Shown: positions 33,030 to 42,089 of the stretch, in pieces
How positions within the stretch are numbered: the first letter of the stretch is position 1
Layout: every line of letters begins with the position of its first letter
From: Rhodospirillales bacterium
Lineage (GTDB): Bacteria > Pseudomonadota > Alphaproteobacteria > Reyranellales > Reyranellaceae
Direction: 5' to 3'
DNA: 64,000 nt
Assembly (NCBI GenBank): GCA_016699855.1
Contig: CP064988.1
Span: 1,888,501-1,952,500, forward strand
The notes under the pieces: model-generated
The model's input: the letters and a program-made list of their open reading frames with translations, nothing else
Told to the model about the DNA's origin: nothing
Databases searched by the model: none
Position numbers and translations under genes: made by a program

Positions 33030-33893
33030 ATGTCCTACCGTTCCGTGTTCCGCCCCGGCCTGTTCGACGGCCGCACCATCATCGTCACCGGCGGCGGCAG
33101 CGGGCTCGGAAGGTGCGCCGCGCACGAGCTGCGCGCGCTGGGCGCGCGGCTGGTCCTGATCGGCCGCACGCGCTCGAAGCTCGAGGAGGTCAAGGAGGAG
33201 CTCGGCGATCCCGCCACCTTCATCCACACCGCCGACCTGCGGCGCGAGGACGAGGTCGCCGCCGCGATCGCCGCGACGCTCGACGCCTGCGGCCGCGTCG
33301 ACGGGCTGGTCAACAACGCCGGCGGCCAGTTCCCGGCCCGGCTGCGCGACATCTCGCTCAACGGCTGGAACGCGGTGGTCAACAACAACATGACCGCGAC
33401 CTTCCTCGTCTCCAAGGCGGTCTACCTGGCGTGGATGGAGGCCAACGGCGGCGCCATCGTCAACGTCGGCGCCGACTGGGAGATGGGCATGCCCGGCATG
33501 GGCCACAACGGCTCGGCGCGCGCCGGCCAGGCGGCGTTCACCTACACCGCCTCGGTCGAGTGGGCCCATTCCGGCGTGCGCGTGAACTCGGTGATCCCCG
33601 GCTTCATCGCCTCCTCCGGCTTCGACAGGTATCCGGAGAGCGCGCGGGCGACGATCCGCGGCGTCACCAAGCGCGTGCCGCTCAAGCGCCACGGCACCGA
33701 GGCGGAGATCGCGGCGGCGATCTGCTTCCTGCTGAGCGAGGCGGCGGCCTACATCACCGGCATCCAGATCCGCGTCGACGGCGGCCTGCACAACAACAAC
33801 CGCTCCTCGTTCTACGAGGTGCCGGACCACGACCGCTCGACGCCGTACGACGGCTTCCCCCTCTACAAGCGGCCGCGCATGCTCGACGGCTGA
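33030..33893 (+). CDS. PECR-like short-chain dehydrogenase (trans-2-enoyl-CoA reductase type)
   Basis: 287-aa Rossmann-fold reductase. NAD(P) site TGGGSGLGR (about 22-30), NNAGG, and the C-terminal ITGIQIRVDGG. The usual YxxxK is not present; instead HNGSARAGQAAF aligns with the HSGAARAGV stretch of peroxisomal trans-2-enoyl-CoA reductase (PECR), and the tail SSFYEVPDHD matches the YEVPDHD of mammalian PECR. I therefore expect an NADPH-linked enoyl-CoA or related reductase, though the human Lys/Tyr context differs in detail. Confidence 0.85.
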   Translation: MSYRSVFRPGLFDGRTIIVTGGGSGLGRCAAHELRALGARLVLIGRTRSKLEEVKEELGDPATFIHTADLRREDEVAAAIAATLDACGRVDGLVNNAGGQFPARLRDISLNGWNAVVNNNMTATFLVSKAVYLAWMEANGGAIVNVGADWEMGMPGMGHNGSARAGQAAFTYTASVEWAHSGVRVNSVIPGFIASSGFDRYPESARATIRGVTKRVPLKRHGTEAEIAAAICFLLSEAAAYITGIQIRVDGGLHNNNRSSFYEVPDHDRSTPYDGFPLYKRPRMLDG

Positions 33894-34071
33894 CGCCGCG
33901 CTACGTACGCGTCGGCCCGCCGGTTCCCCCGCTCACGCGGAATTGCGCGGCAATTATTTTCGGCCTCCGGCGGCTCGGATGGGATCCGCGGCTCGTGGCG
34001 GGGCGTAGCACTCGCGCATCCACCCCGACGCTTCGGGGAGCCGGTGCTGTCTCTTCAGGAGGAATGGAACG

Positions 34072-34644
34072 ATGACGAATCGCAGGATCGTCGGCGCGGT
34101 GGCGCTCGCCTTCGCACTGGCGTCGGGCGCGGCGCTGGCGCCGATGGCCGCCGTCGCGCAGGAGAAGACCGTGATGGTCGGCGGCGCGGCGATGTACCCG
34201 TCCAAGGACATCGTCGACAACGCCGCGAACTCGAAGGACCACACGACGCTGGTCGCGGCCGTCAAGGCCGCGGGCCTGGTCGACACGCTCAAGGGCGCGG
34301 GTCCCTTCACCGTGTTCGCGCCGACCAACGCCGCGTTCGCGGCGCTGCCGGCCGGCACGGTCGACACGCTGCTGAAGCCCGAGAACAAGGCGACGCTGAC
34401 CAAGGTGCTCACCTACCACGTCGTCGCCGGCAAGGTCGACGCGGCGACGCTCACGGGGTTGATCGCCAAGGGCGGCGGCAAGCACGCCGTCAAGACGGTG
34501 TCGGGCGACACGCTGACCGCCAGCGTCGAGGGCGGCAAGGTGACGCTCACCGACGCCAAGGGCGGCAAGTCCGTCGTGACGATCGCCGACGTCACGCAGA
34601 AGAACGGCGTGATCCACGTCGTCGACAAGGTGCTGCTGCCGTAG
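34072..34644 (+). CDS. Secreted fasciclin-domain protein
   Basis: 190 aa, signal peptide (VALAFALASGAALAPMAAVA, AQE site), single FAS1 domain: TLVAAVKAAGLVDTLKGAGPFTVFAPTNAAFAALP, LTYHVVAGKVDA, and NGVIHVVDKVLLP, all canonical. FAS1 proteins are adhesion or matrix proteins of the periplasm or cell surface. AGGAGGA lies about ten bases before the ATG. The copper cluster lies downstream on the other strand. Confidence 0.93.
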   Translation: MTNRRIVGAVALAFALASGAALAPMAAVAQEKTVMVGGAAMYPSKDIVDNAANSKDHTTLVAAVKAAGLVDTLKGAGPFTVFAPTNAAFAALPAGTVDTLLKPENKATLTKVLTYHVVAGKVDAATLTGLIAKGGGKHAVKTVSGDTLTASVEGGKVTLTDAKGGKSVVTIADVTQKNGVIHVVDKVLLP

Positions 34645-34658
34645 GCATCGCACCACGA

Positions 34659-34686
34659 CCGGACGGCGCCTGCGCGCGCCGTCCGG
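34659..34686. terminator. Hairpin between convergent fasciclin and CusF-like genes
   Basis: Perfect 11-bp arms (34659-34669, 34676-34686), six-base loop, midway between two convergent stop codons. Likely bidirectional terminator, although no strong T-run follows on either side. Confidence 0.6.
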
Positions 34687-34715
34687 CTCCGCCCGCGGGC
34701 CGCTCCGGCGTCCGC

Positions 34716-35018
34716 CTACGGGCTCTTGCGGATCCTGGTCACCGTGATCTGGCCGTTCACGCGCTCGGCCTCGAACACGACCTTGTCGCCGGGTTTGACC
34801 GTGGCCAGCATCGCCGGGTCGCCGACACGGAAGACCATCGTCATCGAGTCCATGTCGAGGTTCTTGATCGGTCCGTGCCGCATCGTGATCTTGCCGGCGG
34901 CGGCGTCGATCTTCGTGACCTCGCCGGTGGCCGGCGTCGGCGCGGTCTGCGCGTGGACGGCCGCGGCCGGAACGGCCAACGCGGCGACGACGGCGGCCGC
35001 GAGGATGAGCTTGCGCAT
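34716..35018 (-). CDS. CusF-like periplasmic copper-binding protein
   Basis: 100 aa with signal peptide (LILAAAVVAALAVPAAAVHA). The mature domain is the small OB-barrel of CusF/CopG-type copper chaperones: GEVTKIDAAAGKITMRHGPI, DMDSMTMVF, then VKPGDKVVFEAE. His and two Met residues align with the Cu(I) ligands of CusF, but the capping Trp is replaced by Met. It is the last gene of the six-gene copper cluster and probably hands Cu(I) to an exporter or oxidase. Confidence 0.88.
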   Translation of the reverse strand: MRKLILAAAVVAALAVPAAAVHAQTAPTPATGEVTKIDAAAGKITMRHGPIKNLDMDSMTMVFRVGDPAMLATVKPGDKVVFEAERVNGQITVTRIRKSP

Positions 35019-35047
35019 GTCCGGATCTCCCGTGTGGTGGTCGATGG

Positions 35048-35545
35048 TCACTTCACGACGACGACGCCGTGCATCCCCGCCTCGCGGTGGCCGGGGATCA
35101 GGCACGAGAAGTCGAACGTCCCCGGCTTCGTGAAGCGCCACAGGATCTCGCCGGTGGTCCCCGGCTTCAGCCGCCGGGCGTTGGGATCGTCGTGCTCCAT
35201 GTCGGGGTTCTTCTTCATCTCCTCGGCGTGCTTGAGGTTCTCCTCCAGCGTCGCGACCACCATCTCGTGGTCGATCCCGCCGTTGTTGCGCAGCACGAAG
35301 CGTATCTGCTCGCCGCGCCGGACCTCGATCCGCGCCGGCGTGAACAGCATCCGGCCGCCGTCCTCGCGCATGGTGACGTGCACGGCGCGCGACGGTTGCC
35401 TCGGATCGCCGGGCGTGCCGTAGGCGGTCTCGCCGTCGTGGCTGTGGCTGTGTCCCGGCGCGCCGCCCGGCGCGGCCGCGGCGGGTCCGGCCGCCAGCGC
35501 CATGATGGCGATGGCGGCCGTGGTGGTGCCGATGCGTCCGATCAT
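35048..35545 (-). CDS. Cupredoxin-domain copper protein
   Basis: 165 aa with signal peptide (AAIAIMALAAGPAAA) and a His-rich N-terminus (HSHSHD). The plastocyanin-like fold shows GGIDHEMVV with the first Cu-ligand His, and FSCLIPGHREAGMHG with Cys, His and Met ligands, a complete type 1 copper site. A helical insertion (LEENLKHAEEMKKNPDMEHD) is Met/His rich. 32 bases after the multicopper oxidase gene. Likely a periplasmic copper carrier or electron donor in copper resistance. Confidence 0.88.
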   Translation of the reverse strand: MIGRIGTTTAAIAIMALAAGPAAAAPGGAPGHSHSHDGETAYGTPGDPRQPSRAVHVTMREDGGRMLFTPARIEVRRGEQIRFVLRNNGGIDHEMVVATLEENLKHAEEMKKNPDMEHDDPNARRLKPGTTGEILWRFTKPGTFDFSCLIPGHREAGMHGVVVVK

Positions 35546-35577
35546 TGGTCCGTCTCCTTCCGCTTCCGCGGTCCCGT

Positions 35578-36963
35578 TCAATGCTTGTGGCCGTGCGGTT
35601 TGACCGCCCGCATCGCCGGCGCGCCGCCCGGCGCGGGCGCCGCCGTCCGCGGCGCGGCCGGGGCCGCCGGCGCCGGACCCGTCCACTCGTACGCGACCGT
35701 GCCCGGCGGATGCTTGTAGGGGCCGGGATCGGCGTAGTCGTCGGCGGCCAGGCCATCGCGCACCTTCACCACCGAGAACATGCCGCCCATCTCGAGCGGC
35801 CCGAACTGGCCGAACCCGGTCATCATCGGCAGCGTGTTGTCCGGCAGCGGCATCTCCATGCCGCCCATCTCCGCCATGCCGGCGGAGCCCATCGCCATGT
35901 AGTCCGGCACGAGGCGCTTCATCTTCTTCGCGAACTCGCGCTTGTCGACGCCGATGTAGGTTCTCACGTCGTGTCCCATCGCGTTCATCGTGTGGTGCGA
36001 TTTGTGGCAGTGGATCGCCCAGTCGCCCGGCGCGTCGGCGGTGAACTCGAAGGCCCGCATCGCGCCGACCGCGACGTCGATGGTGACCTCGGGCCAGCGC
36101 GCCTCCGGCCGCACCCAGCCGCCGTCGGTGCACGTCACCTCGAAATCGTAGCCGTGCATGTGGATGGGATGGTTGGTCATCGTCAGGTTGCCGACCCGCA
36201 CCCGCGTCCGGTCGCCCTTGCGCACGACCAGCGGATCGATGCCGGGGAAGGCGCGGCTGTTCCAGGTCCAGAGGTTGAAGTCGAGCATGGTGTTGACCTG
36301 CGGCACGTACGCGCCCGGCCGGATGTCGAAGGCGTTGAGCAGGAACACGAAGTCGCGGTCGACCCGGTGCAGCTTGGGATCGCGCGGGTGGACCACGAAG
36401 AAGCCCATCATGCCCATCGCCATCTGCGTCATCTCGTCGGCGTGCGGGTGGTACATGAAGGTGCCGCTCTTGCGCAGCTCGAACTCGTAGACGAACGTCG
36501 CGCCCGGCTTGATGTGCGGCTGGGTCAGCCCGCCGACGCCGTCCATGCCGCACGGCAGGAGCTGGCCGTGCCAGTGCACGGTGGTGTGCTCCGGCAGCCG
36601 GTTGGTGACGAAGATGCGGACCTTGTCGCCCTCGACCGCCTCGATCGTCGGGCCGGGGCTCTGCCCGTTGTAGCCCCATAGATGCGCCGTCATGCCCGGC
36701 GCGATCTCGCGCAGCACCGGCTCGGCGACCAGGTGGAACTCCTTCCAGCCCTCCTTCACGCGCGACGGCAACGTCCAGCCGTTGAGCGTGACCACCGGCT
36801 GGTAGTCGGGGCCGCTGGTGGGACGCAGCGGCGGACGCATCTTCGCGTCGGCGACGCTCGGCGCCTCGGGGATCGCCTGCGCCTGGACGCGGCCCGAGAC
36901 GGCGGCGGCGCCCAGCAGGGCGAGGCCGGACGCGCCCATCAATCCGCGGCGTGAGTAGCTCAT
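35578..36963 (-). CDS. Multicopper oxidase (CopA/CueO-like)
   Basis: 461-aa periplasmic oxidase with a twin-Arg-type leader (SRRGLMGASGLALLGAAAV). All four copper motifs are visible: HWHG, HPHAD, HPIHMHG and HCHKSHH. A Met-rich stretch (MAMGSAGMAEMGGMEMP), as in copper-resistance oxidases, lies near the C-terminus, and the tail ends GHKH. Expected role: oxidation of Cu(I) to the less toxic Cu(II). Cys in HCH is the type 1 ligand. 14 bases after the TolC-like gene. Confidence 0.92.
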   Translation of the reverse strand: MSYSRRGLMGASGLALLGAAAVSGRVQAQAIPEAPSVADAKMRPPLRPTSGPDYQPVVTLNGWTLPSRVKEGWKEFHLVAEPVLREIAPGMTAHLWGYNGQSPGPTIEAVEGDKVRIFVTNRLPEHTTVHWHGQLLPCGMDGVGGLTQPHIKPGATFVYEFELRKSGTFMYHPHADEMTQMAMGMMGFFVVHPRDPKLHRVDRDFVFLLNAFDIRPGAYVPQVNTMLDFNLWTWNSRAFPGIDPLVVRKGDRTRVRVGNLTMTNHPIHMHGYDFEVTCTDGGWVRPEARWPEVTIDVAVGAMRAFEFTADAPGDWAIHCHKSHHTMNAMGHDVRTYIGVDKREFAKKMKRLVPDYMAMGSAGMAEMGGMEMPLPDNTLPMMTGFGQFGPLEMGGMFSVVKVRDGLAADDYADPGPYKHPPGTVAYEWTGPAPAAPAAPRTAAPAPGGAPAMRAVKPHGHKH

Positions 36964-36977
36964 GACATCCTCCGGGA

Positions 36978-38393
36978 TCAGTGTTTGCCGCCGCCGCCGG
37001 CCGGCGCGTCGGCCGCCGGCGTCGACATCGTCTCGATCGTGCCGCCGCCGATCACGGCGGCGCGCAGGTTGATCTCCGCCAGCAGGAAGGCGCGGCGCGC
37101 CTCGATGGCGGCGATGTTGGAGGCGACGCGCTCGCGCGTCTCCACCAGCAGCTCGAACACGTCCGCGAGCATGCCGTTGTAGCGCAGCAGGGTCTCCTGC
37201 GAGATCACGCGGCGCAGCGGCAGCACGCGGTTCTGGTAATGCGCCGCGATCTCATGGGTGGCGCGGTAGGCCTCGTAGGCGCCGCGCGCCTCCGACCGCG
37301 CGTCGACCGCCTTGGCCGCCAGCCGGTTCACCGCCCGCATGTAGGTCTCGCGCTCGCGCCGCGACTTGACCTCGCCGCCGTCGAAGATCGGGATCTCCAG
37401 CTCGACCTCGAAGCCGCGGCGTCTCGTCCTGCCTTCGGGGTCGCGCTCGGTGTCGTAGAGGCCGGACAGTTCGAGCAGCGAGACGGACCGCGTCGCCTCC
37501 GTCAGCCGCATCGACCGCGCGACGATGGCGAGCTCCTGCCGCGCGACCGCGAGGTCGACCCGTCTGGAGACCGCCTCGGCCTCGATGTCGTCGGCGCGCT
37601 CGGCCGCGCCGGGCAGCGCCGGCAGGCGCGGCGGCAGACGCAGATCGCGCGCCTGGTCCCACAGGCCGAGCAACCGCGCCAGCGTCTCGCGCTCCTGACG
37701 CGCGCGCAGCCGCGCCTGCGCGAGCTGGGCGCCGATCTCGGCGTAGGCCGCCGCCGCGCGGGCCTGCTCGATGCGCGTGGCGCCGCCGGTCTCGCCCAGC
37801 TTGCGCATCAGATCGGCCGTCGCGTCGGCGGCGAGGCGCGACTGCTCGAGGTAGGCGACGACCTCCTGCGCCGCGATCGCCGCCACCCAGGCGCGGCGCG
37901 CGTCGAGCGCCAGCCGGTAGGTGGCCGCGACGGCGGCCTGCTGCGCCTGCGCGAAGCGCTGCCGCGCGATCTCGCGGCGCGCCGGCAGGGTTCCGAGCGC
38001 GAGGATGTCGCCGAGCAGCTTGACCTCCCACTCGACGATCCCGCTGCCGGCGAGGCGCGACACGGAGATCCGCGGATTGGCGGGCAGCGACGACTCGACG
38101 GCGGCGATCTCGCTGAGACCGAGGTCGTTGTAGGCCGCCTGCAGGGCGCGGTTGTTGAGCAGCGCGATCCGCACGGCGGCGTCCGGCGTCAACGGCTCCC
38201 TCAGCAGCGCCTCGACCTGGTCGCGGACGCGGCGCGCATCCGCCTCCGACGCGATCTTCACCGCCTCCGCGCCGACCCCGCCGCGCACCTTCTCCGCGAC
38301 CACGGACATGCCGCCGTCGGGCGAGAACTCGGCGCAGGCGGCCAGCGACAGCGCCGCCAGCAGCGCCGCGGCGGCCGCGCGCGCGCGGCTCAT
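36978..38393 (-). CDS. TolC-family outer-membrane factor lipoprotein
   Basis: 471 aa. Signal with lipobox LAAC. Two internally repeated helical halves (LTPDAAVRIALLNNRALQAAYNDLG; then DDIEAEAVSRRVDLAVARQEL) with strands ISVSRL and FEVELEIPIFDGG, typical of the CusC/TolC trimeric channel. The ATG overlaps the stop of the upstream small lipoprotein gene (ATGA). Neither the RND pump nor the adaptor usually paired with it is present, suggesting a copper cluster in which it works with a remote pump or has another role. Confidence 0.88.
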   Translation of the reverse strand: MSRARAAAAALLAALSLAACAEFSPDGGMSVVAEKVRGGVGAEAVKIASEADARRVRDQVEALLREPLTPDAAVRIALLNNRALQAAYNDLGLSEIAAVESSLPANPRISVSRLAGSGIVEWEVKLLGDILALGTLPARREIARQRFAQAQQAAVAATYRLALDARRAWVAAIAAQEVVAYLEQSRLAADATADLMRKLGETGGATRIEQARAAAAYAEIGAQLAQARLRARQERETLARLLGLWDQARDLRLPPRLPALPGAAERADDIEAEAVSRRVDLAVARQELAIVARSMRLTEATRSVSLLELSGLYDTERDPEGRTRRRGFEVELEIPIFDGGEVKSRRERETYMRAVNRLAAKAVDARSEARGAYEAYRATHEIAAHYQNRVLPLRRVISQETLLRYNGMLADVFELLVETRERVASNIAAIEARRAFLLAEINLRAAVIGGGTIETMSTPAADAPAGGGGKH

Positions 38394-38653
38394 CGCGGCC
38401 TCCCGGCGCCCGGCGCGACGCGTTCGTTCATCTCGCGCCAGGATTTTGGCTCCACCGGCCGGTGGTCCACGGTGCCGGCGGTGACCGGGATGTAGGCCGC
38501 GGCCGGCGCGGCCGTGGTGGCGTCGGCCGGGTCGGGACCGTCGGTGATCCGGGGCGGCGGCGTGGCGCAGCCGGCCAGCGTCAAGGCCAGCGCGGCCGCG
38601 ACGACGGGCACGCGCGCCATCCACCCCGCCGGGGTGGCGTGTGATAGGGACAT
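38390..38653 (-). CDS. Small lipoprotein of the copper cluster
   Basis: 87 aa; a hydrophobic signal with lipobox LAGC (ALALTLAGCAT), then a Pro/Ala-rich tail ending PKSWREMNERVAPG. GGGAGAG sits five bases before ATG 38653; a second in-frame ATG is at 38620. Its stop overlaps the TolC-like start, implying translational coupling. Such short lipoproteins often precede copper-type TolC and multicopper oxidase genes; role unknown. Confidence 0.72.
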   Translation of the reverse strand: MSLSHATPAGWMARVPVVAAALALTLAGCATPPPRITDGPDPADATTAAPAAAYIPVTAGTVDHRPVEPKSWREMNERVAPGAGRPR

Positions 38654-38764
38654 CGATCTCTCCCGAACGCCGTCGGCTCGCGGACGTCGTGCGACGCCGC
38701 GCGGCCGGGACGGCCACGACGGACACGCGCGCCCGCGGGGACGCGCGTCAGCGCTTCGGAGGGA

Positions 38765-39106
38765 TCAGGGCCTCGGAGGCGGCGGATCGACGCCGCGCGT
38801 CAGCGACACAGTCGCGCGGACCGGCGCGAACGGCGACGCCGCGCGCGCCGGCGCCGCCATGGGGGCCGCGTCGGCGACGACGCCCAGCGGCAGGCAGGCC
38901 GTGAAGCAGCAGGCGTGGTTGACCATGTCGTGCGAATCCGCGCGCCCGCCGTCGCCGTGGCACGGCATCGCGACCTCGGCCTTGGCGGCGGCGCCGGCCG
39001 CCCAGGCGGCGTTGCCGGCCGCCAGCGGCGCCCACAGCGCGAACGCCAGCGCGACGAGGAGCCGGAGCCCCGCCGATAGCCGTCGCCTGCCCGAAAGTCG
39101 CGTCAT
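38765..39106 (-). CDS. Cys/His-containing small secreted protein (DUF2946-like)
   Basis: 113 aa with signal peptide (RLLVALAFALWAPLAAG). The mature part holds MPCHGDGG, then HDMVNHACCFTACLPLG: His, Met and a CC..C cluster suited to metal binding. Similar short proteins often accompany copper genes, and it heads the copper cluster, about 110 bases before the small lipoprotein gene. Family assignment is tentative. Confidence 0.6.
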   Translation of the reverse strand: MTRLSGRRRLSAGLRLLVALAFALWAPLAAGNAAWAAGAAAKAEVAMPCHGDGGRADSHDMVNHACCFTACLPLGVVADAAPMAAPARAASPFAPVRATVSLTRGVDPPPPRP

Positions 39107-39288
39107 CCCGCGACTATATGGGGCGCAAACGGGCGCCGACAATCCATTTCGCGCCGCGACGCGGTCGCGACGGGACTCGTGGATATCGCACGTGGCCGCG
39201 CGAATGGGTTCGGTCCCTGAACGCACCGTGGCCGCATGAGTCGTCGCCGCGCCCTTCCGTCCACGCGGAGGCCGTGCGAGAAGCGGCC

Positions 39289-40173
39289 ATGACCGATTTC
39301 GCGACCATCGGCGGCGTGTCCGCCGTCATCGACCGCTACGACGCCTTCGTGCTCGACCTCTGGGGCGTGGTGCACAACGGGCGGGAGCCCTATCCCGGCG
39401 TGCTGGACTGCCTGACGCGCCTGAAGGCGGCCGGCAAGGGCACCCTGCTGCTGTCGAACGCGCCGCGCCGCGCCTACGCCGCGGTGGGACGCCTCGCCGA
39501 GATGGGCGTCACCCGCGACCTGTTCGGCGACATCCTGACCTCGGGCGACGACACCTGGCACGCGCTGCGCACCCGCGGCGCGCCGGACGCCGAGCCGTTC
39601 TACCGCGACCTCGGCCGGCGCGCCTTCCTGCTCGGCGCCGGCCGCGACCTCAGCCTGTTCGACGAGGTCGACGTCGAGCAGGTCCGCGACGTCTCCGGCG
39701 CCGATTTCATCCTCTGCACCAACCTGTTCGAGTACGGCGACACGCCGGATACCTACGCCGCGTTGCTGCGCGAGGGACGCGCGCGGGATCTGCCGATGAT
39801 CTGCGCCAACCCCGATCTGGTGGTCGTCATCGGCGAGACGCTGGAGTACTGCGCCGGCGCCATCGGCGCGGCCTACGAGAAGCTGGGCGGCTTCGTCATG
39901 TACCACGGCAAGCCGCACGCTCCGGTCTACGCGCGCGCCCGCGCCATGCTGGGCGGCGCTGATCCGCGCCGCGTGCTGTGCGTCGGCGACTCGCTGCGCA
40001 CCGACATCGCCGGCGCCAACGCCGCCGGCCTCGACTCGCTGCTGGTCACCGGCGGCATCCACAAGGACGAGTTCGTCGACGCCGCCGGCGCGATCGACCC
40101 GGCGCGCATCGCCGCGATGGCGGCGCGCGAGAAAGCGCGACCGACCTGGATCGGCCCCGGCCTGCGCTGGTGA
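39289..40173 (+). CDS. TIGR01459-type HAD-superfamily hydrolase
   Basis: 294-aa HAD phosphatase of class IIA. Motif I DAFVLDLWGVVHNG has the family deviation DxW; motif II is LLLSNAPR, and motif IV GDSLRTDIAGANAAG. The GGFVMYHGKPHAPVY loop is canonical. TIGR01459 proteins are almost confined to Alphaproteobacteria, which supports the assignment of the organism. Substrate unknown. Confidence 0.9.
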   Translation: MTDFATIGGVSAVIDRYDAFVLDLWGVVHNGREPYPGVLDCLTRLKAAGKGTLLLSNAPRRAYAAVGRLAEMGVTRDLFGDILTSGDDTWHALRTRGAPDAEPFYRDLGRRAFLLGAGRDLSLFDEVDVEQVRDVSGADFILCTNLFEYGDTPDTYAALLREGRARDLPMICANPDLVVVIGETLEYCAGAIGAAYEKLGGFVMYHGKPHAPVYARARAMLGGADPRRVLCVGDSLRTDIAGANAAGLDSLLVTGGIHKDEFVDAAGAIDPARIAAMAAREKARPTWIGPGLRW

Positions 40174-40254
40174 TCGCGCCGGTGTGACGCGGCGCGAGTT
40201 GCGTGGCGTCGCGGCGCGACGGACACTGGCGCGGCGGGATTGGCGGAGCGCGCG

Positions 40255-42054
40255 ATGGGTCAGGTCGAGTGGCGGTGGCGGTTCGCGGACCTGACGCCGG
40301 CGGCGTTCTGGCCGGCGCTGGCCGACACCAACCGCTTCAACGAGATCCTCGGCCTGCCGCCCTACGCGCTGGTCGAGACGCCGCTGGCGAACGGCACCGT
40401 CGCGCGCCACGGCACGGGCAAGGTCGCCGGCATCGAGCTGGCGTGGGAGGAGAAGCCCTACGAGTGGGTGCTGCACCGCAGCTTCCGCCAGACCCGCGTG
40501 TTCTCGAAGGGACCGTTCACGGTGTTCGGTCCGATCGTGACCGTCGAGCCCGAGGGCGCCGGCTGCGTCGTGAACTACACGCTGCGCTGGGAGCCGGCCG
40601 GCTGGCTCGGCCGCCTCGCCGGCCTGCGGCTGGCGCGCGCCACCGGCCCGAAGCTCGACAAGCGCATGCGCGAGGCGGCCGACTTCCTGCGCGGCGCGCG
40701 GCCGGCGATGTTCGCGTTCGATCCGCCGGCGCCGCCGGTCGGCGCGCGCGAGCGGCTCGACGCGATGGTCGTGAAGGCCGAGGCCACCGGCTACGCGCAC
40801 GGTCTGGCGCGCCGGCTGGCCGACCGGCTTCTGTCGGCGATGGATGTCGACCTGCAGCGCGTGCGCGCCAAGGCGCTAGCGGCGGAGTGGAACCTGCCGC
40901 CGCGGCGCGCGATCGAGCTGTGTCTCGCCGGCGTGAAGGCCGGCATGCTCGGCATGAAGTGGGATCTGCTGTGCTCGAACTGCCGCGGCGCCAAGGCGTC
41001 GGCGGCGTCGCTCGACCAGCTGCCGCGCGGCGCCCACTGCCCGTCCTGCAACATCGACTACGCGCGCGATTTCACCCGCAACGTCGAGCTGACCTTCGCG
41101 CCGTCGCCGACCATCCGCGCGCTCGGCATGGGCGGCTTCTGCCTCAGCGGTCCCGGCGCGACGCCGCACGTGCCGGTGCAGCAGCTGCTGGCGCCGGGCG
41201 AGCGGCGGATCGTGCGCTTCACGCCCGAGCCGGGATTGTACCGTCTCCGCACGCTGCATCCCGGCGCCGTGGTCGACCTCGACCATGCCGGCGGCCCCTT
41301 CCCCGGCCTGCGCGTCACGCCGGCGGGCGTCGAGGCGCTGCCGGCGGGTGCCGAGGGCGAGGTCGCCTTCGTCAACGATTCGGGCTTCGAGTGCGCCGCG
41401 CTCATCGAGCGGCGGGAGTGGGTGCGCGACGCGCTGACGGCGCACGAGGCCACCACCTTGCAGGCGTTCCGCGACCTGTTCGCCGACGCCACGCTGCGGC
41501 CGGGCGACGAGGCGGGAATCGGACAGATCGCGATCCTGTTCACCGACCTGCGCGGCTCGACCGGGCTCTACGAGCGGATCGGCGACGCCGCCGCCTACAA
41601 CCTCGTGCGCGAGCATTTCGCGACGCTGGCGTCCGCCGTGCGCGACCGGAATGGCGCCGTCGTGAAGACCATCGGCGACGCCGTCATGGCGACCTTCGCC
41701 GATCCGGCCGACGGCGTGCGCGCGGCGCTGGCGATCCGCGACGATCTCGCGGCGCTCGACGCGCGGCTCGCCGCCGAGCGCGGCCTCGCCGCCGGCGCGC
41801 TGGTGGTCAAGATCGGCGTCCACGCCGGGCCGAGCATCGCCGTCAACCTCAACGACCGGCTCGACTATTTCGGCGGCACGGTGAATCTCGCGGCCCGCCT
41901 GCAGGGCCAGTCGCAGGGCGGCGACATCGTGCTGTCGCGCGCCGTGGCCGACGATCCCGCCGTGCGGCCGCTGATCGCCGGCCTCGACCGCCGCGAGGAG
42001 ACCGTCGCCCTCAAAGGCTTCGACGCCCCCGTGCCCTTCATCCGCTTGCTGTGA
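40255..42054 (+). CDS. SRPBCC-DUF5939-class III adenylate/guanylate cyclase fusion
   Basis: About 599 aa. Residues 1-150: an SRPBCC (START-like) lipid/ligand-binding domain. About 160-380: a DUF5939-type module with zinc ribbon (CSNCRGAK...HCPSCN). About 420-595: class III cyclase with FTDLRGSTGLYERIGD, VVKTIGDAVMATFADP, LDYFGGTVNLAARLQ; metal Asp residues, Lys, and the Asn/Arg pair all present, so it should be active. No signal peptide or TM. A ligand-gated soluble cyclase is likely. ATG 40255 is preferred (GGAG seven bases upstream) to an upstream TTG. Confidence 0.88.
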   Translation: MGQVEWRWRFADLTPAAFWPALADTNRFNEILGLPPYALVETPLANGTVARHGTGKVAGIELAWEEKPYEWVLHRSFRQTRVFSKGPFTVFGPIVTVEPEGAGCVVNYTLRWEPAGWLGRLAGLRLARATGPKLDKRMREAADFLRGARPAMFAFDPPAPPVGARERLDAMVVKAEATGYAHGLARRLADRLLSAMDVDLQRVRAKALAAEWNLPPRRAIELCLAGVKAGMLGMKWDLLCSNCRGAKASAASLDQLPRGAHCPSCNIDYARDFTRNVELTFAPSPTIRALGMGGFCLSGPGATPHVPVQQLLAPGERRIVRFTPEPGLYRLRTLHPGAVVDLDHAGGPFPGLRVTPAGVEALPAGAEGEVAFVNDSGFECAALIERREWVRDALTAHEATTLQAFRDLFADATLRPGDEAGIGQIAILFTDLRGSTGLYERIGDAAAYNLVREHFATLASAVRDRNGAVVKTIGDAVMATFADPADGVRAALAIRDDLAALDARLAAERGLAAGALVVKIGVHAGPSIAVNLNDRLDYFGGTVNLAARLQGQSQGGDIVLSRAVADDPAVRPLIAGLDRREETVALKGFDAPVPFIRLL

Positions 42055-42089
42055 GCGCGCGAGCGGATTCCGCGCGCCGACTCCCCATC

